Positions 15,549 to 16,354 of a stretch of DNA of 16,354 nucleotides are shown here, piece by piece (positions within the stretch are counted from its first letter, which is position 1; the number at the start of each line of letters is the position of its first letter). Source of the stretch: Oscillibacter sp. Lineage in GTDB: Bacteria > Bacillota > Clostridia > Oscillospirales > Oscillospiraceae. The stretch spans positions 1 through 16,354 of the forward strand of contig JAKSQE010000011.1 of assembly GCA_024404295.1 (NCBI GenBank), given 5' to 3'. The notes under the pieces are model-generated. The model did not search any database and was not told the origin of the DNA. It worked only from the letters and a program-made list of their open reading frames with translations. Both the position numbers and the translations under genes were made by a program.

Positions 15549-16112
15549 ATGAAAACCGTATTAATGCACACCTGCTGTGCCCCCTGCTCGATGAGTTGTA
15601 TTGAGCCGCTGCGCTCTGAAGGAATCGAGCCGGTTGCGTTTTGGTATAATCCCAATATTCATCCCTGGAAAGAATACGAAGCACGTCGTGACTGCCTGTT
15701 AAATTACGCTCCAACGATTGCCATGGAAGTCCGCGTTCAAGAAGACTATGGTCTGCGTCAATTTGTCTGTAATGTAGCAGATGATATCGATCATCGCTGC
15801 AAATACTGTTACGAACACAGACTGGAGGGAACAGCCAAATACGCAGCAGAACATGGATTTGAGGCATTTACAACAACACTATTGGCCAGTCTTTATCAAG
15901 ATCACGCCGGAATAATTGTTGCTGCCGAACGATACGCCAAGCAATATGGCGTCTCATTTCTCTATCGAGACTTTCGTCCGAATTTCCGAGAAGGAAATCA
16001 AAAGGCGAGAGAGTTAGGATTCTACATGCAAAAATATTGCGGCTGTGTTTTTTCTGAAGCTGATCGATATCAAAAACAGATTCTTAGAGACAAAGAAAAG
16101 TTTTCTAAATGA
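15549..16112 (+). CDS. queH: epoxyqueuosine reductase QueH
   Basis: QueH reduces epoxyqueuosine to queuosine at the wobble position of GUN-anticodon tRNAs and is the non-homologous replacement of cobalamin-dependent QueG. The 187-aa protein has the family cysteine pattern: HTCCAPCS (7-14, adjacent C9-C10 plus C13), DHRCKYC (81-87, C84 and C87) and YCGCVFS (163-169, C164 and C166). These are the expected ligands for an iron-sulfur cluster, an extra metal site and a redox pair. LYQDHAGI (115-122) matches the conserved loop. The ATG at 15549 has CGGAGGAA upstream. The gene is monocistronic with its own promoter and terminator. Other queuosine genes are not in the window. Confidence 0.93.
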   Translation: MKTVLMHTCCAPCSMSCIEPLRSEGIEPVAFWYNPNIHPWKEYEARRDCLLNYAPTIAMEVRVQEDYGLRQFVCNVADDIDHRCKYCYEHRLEGTAKYAAEHGFEAFTTTLLASLYQDHAGIIVAAERYAKQYGVSFLYRDFRPNFREGNQKARELGFYMQKYCGCVFSEADRYQKQILRDKEKFSK

Positions 16113-16116
16113 CAAG

Positions 16117-16148
16117 AGGCAGGATGGCTTAAGCCATCCTGCCTTTTT
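16117..16148 (+). terminator. queH intrinsic terminator
   Basis: A 14-nt arm AGGCAGGATGGCTT (16117-16130) is followed by its exact reverse complement (16131-16144), with T residues at 16144-16148. It starts 4 nt after the queH stop and folds as a 12-bp stem with a TTAA loop. Confidence 0.95.
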
Positions 16149-16222
16149 ACAATAAGATATAAAGTTAAGATAAGGTAAGTAACACAAGTTAAAGTATTAG
16201 CTATAAAAATCACATTAAATTA

Positions 16223-16262
16223 TCAACGATAGCTCAGTTGGTTAAAGCAATCGGCTCGTAAA
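16223..16262 (+). pseudogene. truncated tRNA 5' half (tRNA relic)
   Basis: GATAGCTCAGTTGGTTA at 16229-16245 is a canonical tRNA D-arm entry (T8 A9, then GCTC and the D-loop with GG). The 3' D-stem strand reads AAGC rather than GAGC. The following ATCGG-CT-CGT-AA fits an anticodon stem 5' strand and loop with CGT at positions 34-36. The sequence then changes to A-rich DNA, so the anticodon 3' strand, T-arm and acceptor 3' end are missing. It resembles the 5' half of bacterial elongator tRNA-Met (CTCATAA) with one A to G change, or a tRNA-Thr(CGT). It cannot make a functional tRNA. Confidence 0.6.
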
Positions 16263-16265
16263 AAC

Positions 16266-16294
16266 AAAAAGAGCGACAGTCGAAACTGTCGCTC
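16266..16294 (-). terminator. rRNA operon terminator
   Basis: GAGCGACAGT (16271-16280) pairs perfectly with ACTGTCGCTC (16285-16294) around a 4-nt loop that reads TTCG on the minus strand. The minus-strand product ends in TTTTTGTTTTT. It follows the 5S rRNA 3' end by a few nucleotides and would stop an rRNA operon entering from the right. Confidence 0.92.
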
Positions 16295-16297
16295 AGT

Positions 16298-16354
16298 GTT
16301 GGCGCTACCTATATTACCGGGCCGTAGCCAGCCAAGTATTGTGGGCAGAAATGA
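16298..16354 (-). rRNA. rrf: 5S ribosomal RNA, 3' end (partial)
   Basis: The minus strand reads ACAATACTTGGCTGG, then ACGGCCCGG and ATAGGTAGCGCCAACAC, the characteristic 3' portion of clostridial 5S rRNA, including helices IV-V and the strand that closes helix I. The 3' end is placed near 16298 by comparison with known 5S ends and is uncertain by a few bases. The gene continues beyond the window, presumably preceded by 23S and 16S rRNA. Confidence 0.85.

Noticed and set aside
1..16354. CRISPR array, insertion sequence, prophage or defence island
   Set aside because: No regularly spaced direct repeats, transposase or integrase frames, or terminal inverted repeats were seen; the content is ordinary core genes.

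Overview
The window looks like chromosomal core sequence from a low-to-mid GC anaerobic member of the Clostridia, most likely a gut Oscillospirales-type organism. The grounds are an oxygen-sensitive 2-hydroxyacyl-CoA dehydratase activase pair, an EFR1-type flavodoxin/ferredoxin, a zinc-finger ClpE-type unfoldase, a group II ECF vitamin transporter module linked to truA, strong GGAGG ribosome binding sites and sigma-A type promoters. I see no phage, transposon, CRISPR or toxin/defence cassette. This assignment is inferred from gene content, not from a database match.

Layout. Left edge: serC (+) with its own promoter and terminator. It converges on a minus-strand block that reads right to left as clpE, a small four-cysteine protein, an EFR1 flavodoxin/ferredoxin and a PAP2 phosphatase. 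A 355-bp gap (5248-5602) holds the clpE promoter and a long leader with a perfect 22-bp palindrome. Next is a tightly packed minus-strand operon, transcribed from a near-consensus promoter at 11028-11056: an RlmI-like methyltransferase, ecfA1, ecfA2, ecfT, truA and a DUF5711 membrane-anchored protein. A hairpin terminator (11082-11107) separates it from the next minus-strand operon, a 968-aa double-domain activase followed by a 422-aa dehydratase-like protein. Divergent from that, queH (+) makes queuosine at the tRNA wobble position and ends in a strong terminator. The right edge carries a broken tRNA 5' half (+), then the terminator and 3' end of a 5S rRNA gene (-), so an rRNA operon runs off the window.

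How they work together. The block from the methyltransferase to truA combines RNA modification with the shared energising module (two ATPases plus the T subunit) of ECF vitamin uptake. The most unusual feature is that ecfA1 carries an in-frame TGA immediately before its ABC signature LSGGQ, while the rest of the gene is intact. Either this strain has recently lost the ATPase, the codon is read through, or the base is a sequence error. Other points worth a second look are the inverted repeat over the -10 box of the ECF operon, the clpE leader palindrome, and the tRNA relic abutting the rRNA operon terminator.
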